Below, one piece after another: positions 63,348-64,000 of a DNA stretch of 64,000 nt (positions within the stretch are counted from its first letter, which is position 1; the number at the start of each line of letters is the position of its first letter). The translations under genes and the position numbers were made by a program. This DNA is from Rhynchopus sp. YZ270_cl-10 (lineage: Eukaryota; Euglenozoa; Diplonemea; Diplonemida; Diplonemidae), in NCBI GenBank assembly GCA_964035575.1, contig OZ037867.1, forward strand, positions 1,178,001 to 1,242,000, written 5' to 3'. The notes beneath the pieces were generated by a model. The model ran no database searches. It was not told where the DNA came from and saw only the letters and a list, made by a program, of their open reading frames with translations.

Positions 63348-64000
63348 TGGGGTGGCGACAAGGGGGGTCGGAACTGGGCAGTCACGAAAAATCACGAAAA
63401 ATCACAAAGTGGGGAGATCCGGGTGCCCGCAACAACAATATTCACAAAAAATCACAAAAAAAAAATCCTATTCACAAAAAATCACAAACAATCACAAACA
63501 AAAAATCTTATTCACACAAAATCACACAAAATCACAAAAAATAAATCCTATTCGCAAAAAATCACAAACGATCACAAAAAATCACAAAAATCGCAAAAAA
63601 ATCACAAGCAATCACAAAAAAAAAATCCTATTCACAAACAATCACAAAAAATCACAAACAAAAAATCTTATTCACAAAAAATCACACAAAATCACAAAAA
63701 AAAAATCCTATTCACAAAAAATCACAAAAAATCAAAAAGAATCACATCCACTTTTTGTGATTTTTTGTGATTTTTTTGTGATTGTTTGTGATTTTTTGTG
63801 AATAGGATTTTTTTTTTGTGATTACTTGTGATTTTTTGTGAATAGGATTTATTTTTTGTGATTTTGTGTGATTTTTTGTGAATAGGATTTTTTTTTTGTG
63901 ATTTTTTGTGATTGTTTGTGAATAGGATTTTTTTTTTGTGATTGCTTGTGATTTTTTGTGATTTTTGTGATTTTTTGTGATTTGTTGTGAATAGAATTTT
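63348..64000. repeat. TTCACAAAAAATCAC array with inverted second half, running off the window
   Basis: It starts abruptly with TGGGGTGGCGACAAGGGG inside the third 915-bp copy. Units such as ATCACAAAAAATCAC and AAATCCTATTCACAAAAA fill 63390-63745; the complement (TTTTTGTGAATAGGATTTTT) fills 63755-64000. The inversion suggests the arm-loop-arm form of a palindromic element whose right end lies outside. Open frames rich in KSQKITKN are by-products. Confidence 0.85.

Noticed and set aside
63298-63801. 167- and 115-codon lysine-rich frames
   Set aside because: They translate the ATCACAAAAA repeat array and have no globular composition.
1-64000. LTR retrotransposons, retroviruses or Polinton-like elements
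   Set aside because: I found no protease-reverse transcriptase-integrase order, paired LTRs, capsid or protein-primed polymerase. The reverse transcriptase sequences are all of LINE type.
1-64000. tRNA or rRNA genes
   Set aside because: No cloverleaf with proper A and B boxes and no conserved rRNA segment could be recognised by eye; a covariance-model scan would be needed to exclude a degenerate tRNA.

Overview
This is a repeat-dominated window from a eukaryotic nuclear genome, most likely a protist or alga that I cannot name. It holds a LINE with endonuclease, reverse transcriptase and RNase H, two transposase genes each with a reconstructable GT-AG intron of 58-59 nt, hAT-type elements with 8-bp target duplications, long fold-back elements, tandem repeats and many homopolymer tracts. 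There is no operon, Shine-Dalgarno-led gene series, CRISPR array, rRNA or recognisable tRNA. Only one solid single-copy gene unrelated to transposition is visible: a membrane-anchored papain-like cysteine peptidase (40210-41352). I saw no convincing LTR element, retrovirus or Polinton.

Layout. 1-8127: dispersed repeats, hairpins, microsatellites, and broken pieces of a domain resembling the N-terminal (core-binding) domain of tyrosine recombinases. 8128-21764: two copies of one DNA element lying end to end in opposite orientation and so forming a giant inverted repeat; the left copy has been enlarged by a LINE (12598-18571), a hAT-like element (9406-10278), an A-rich insert and a truncated hAT copy. 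21765-26062: simple palindromic arrays and a 1.07-kb element with terminal inverted repeats (TIRs, 23832-24903). 26063-29369: a TIR element containing a decayed LINE. 29370-40000: fold-back element 30120-31320, small palindromic elements, a 332-bp tandem duplication, a partial copy of the 26-kb element and a hAT-like element with perfect 8-bp duplication (38308-38930). 40210-41352: peptidase. 41614-59680: a chain of elements joined almost end to end, whose termini read TAGG... and which are separated by pure C or G tracts of 9-21 nt; two carry transposase genes (45526-47771 and 57817-59314). 59680-64000: a 9-bp minisatellite of 45 units, a 915-bp tandem repeat, and an array of short TTCACAAA-type repeats running off the end.

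How it works together. Most sequence is parasitic. The LINE looks intact: ORF1 and ORF2 share one reading frame, are separated by a single UGA, and ORF2 has no upstream ATG but opens with a 2A-like NPGP motif, suggesting linked translation. The two intron-bearing transposases sit inside elements with perfect or near-perfect TIRs and could have mobilised non-autonomous relatives nearby. The poly(C)-linked chain is the most unusual structure here.
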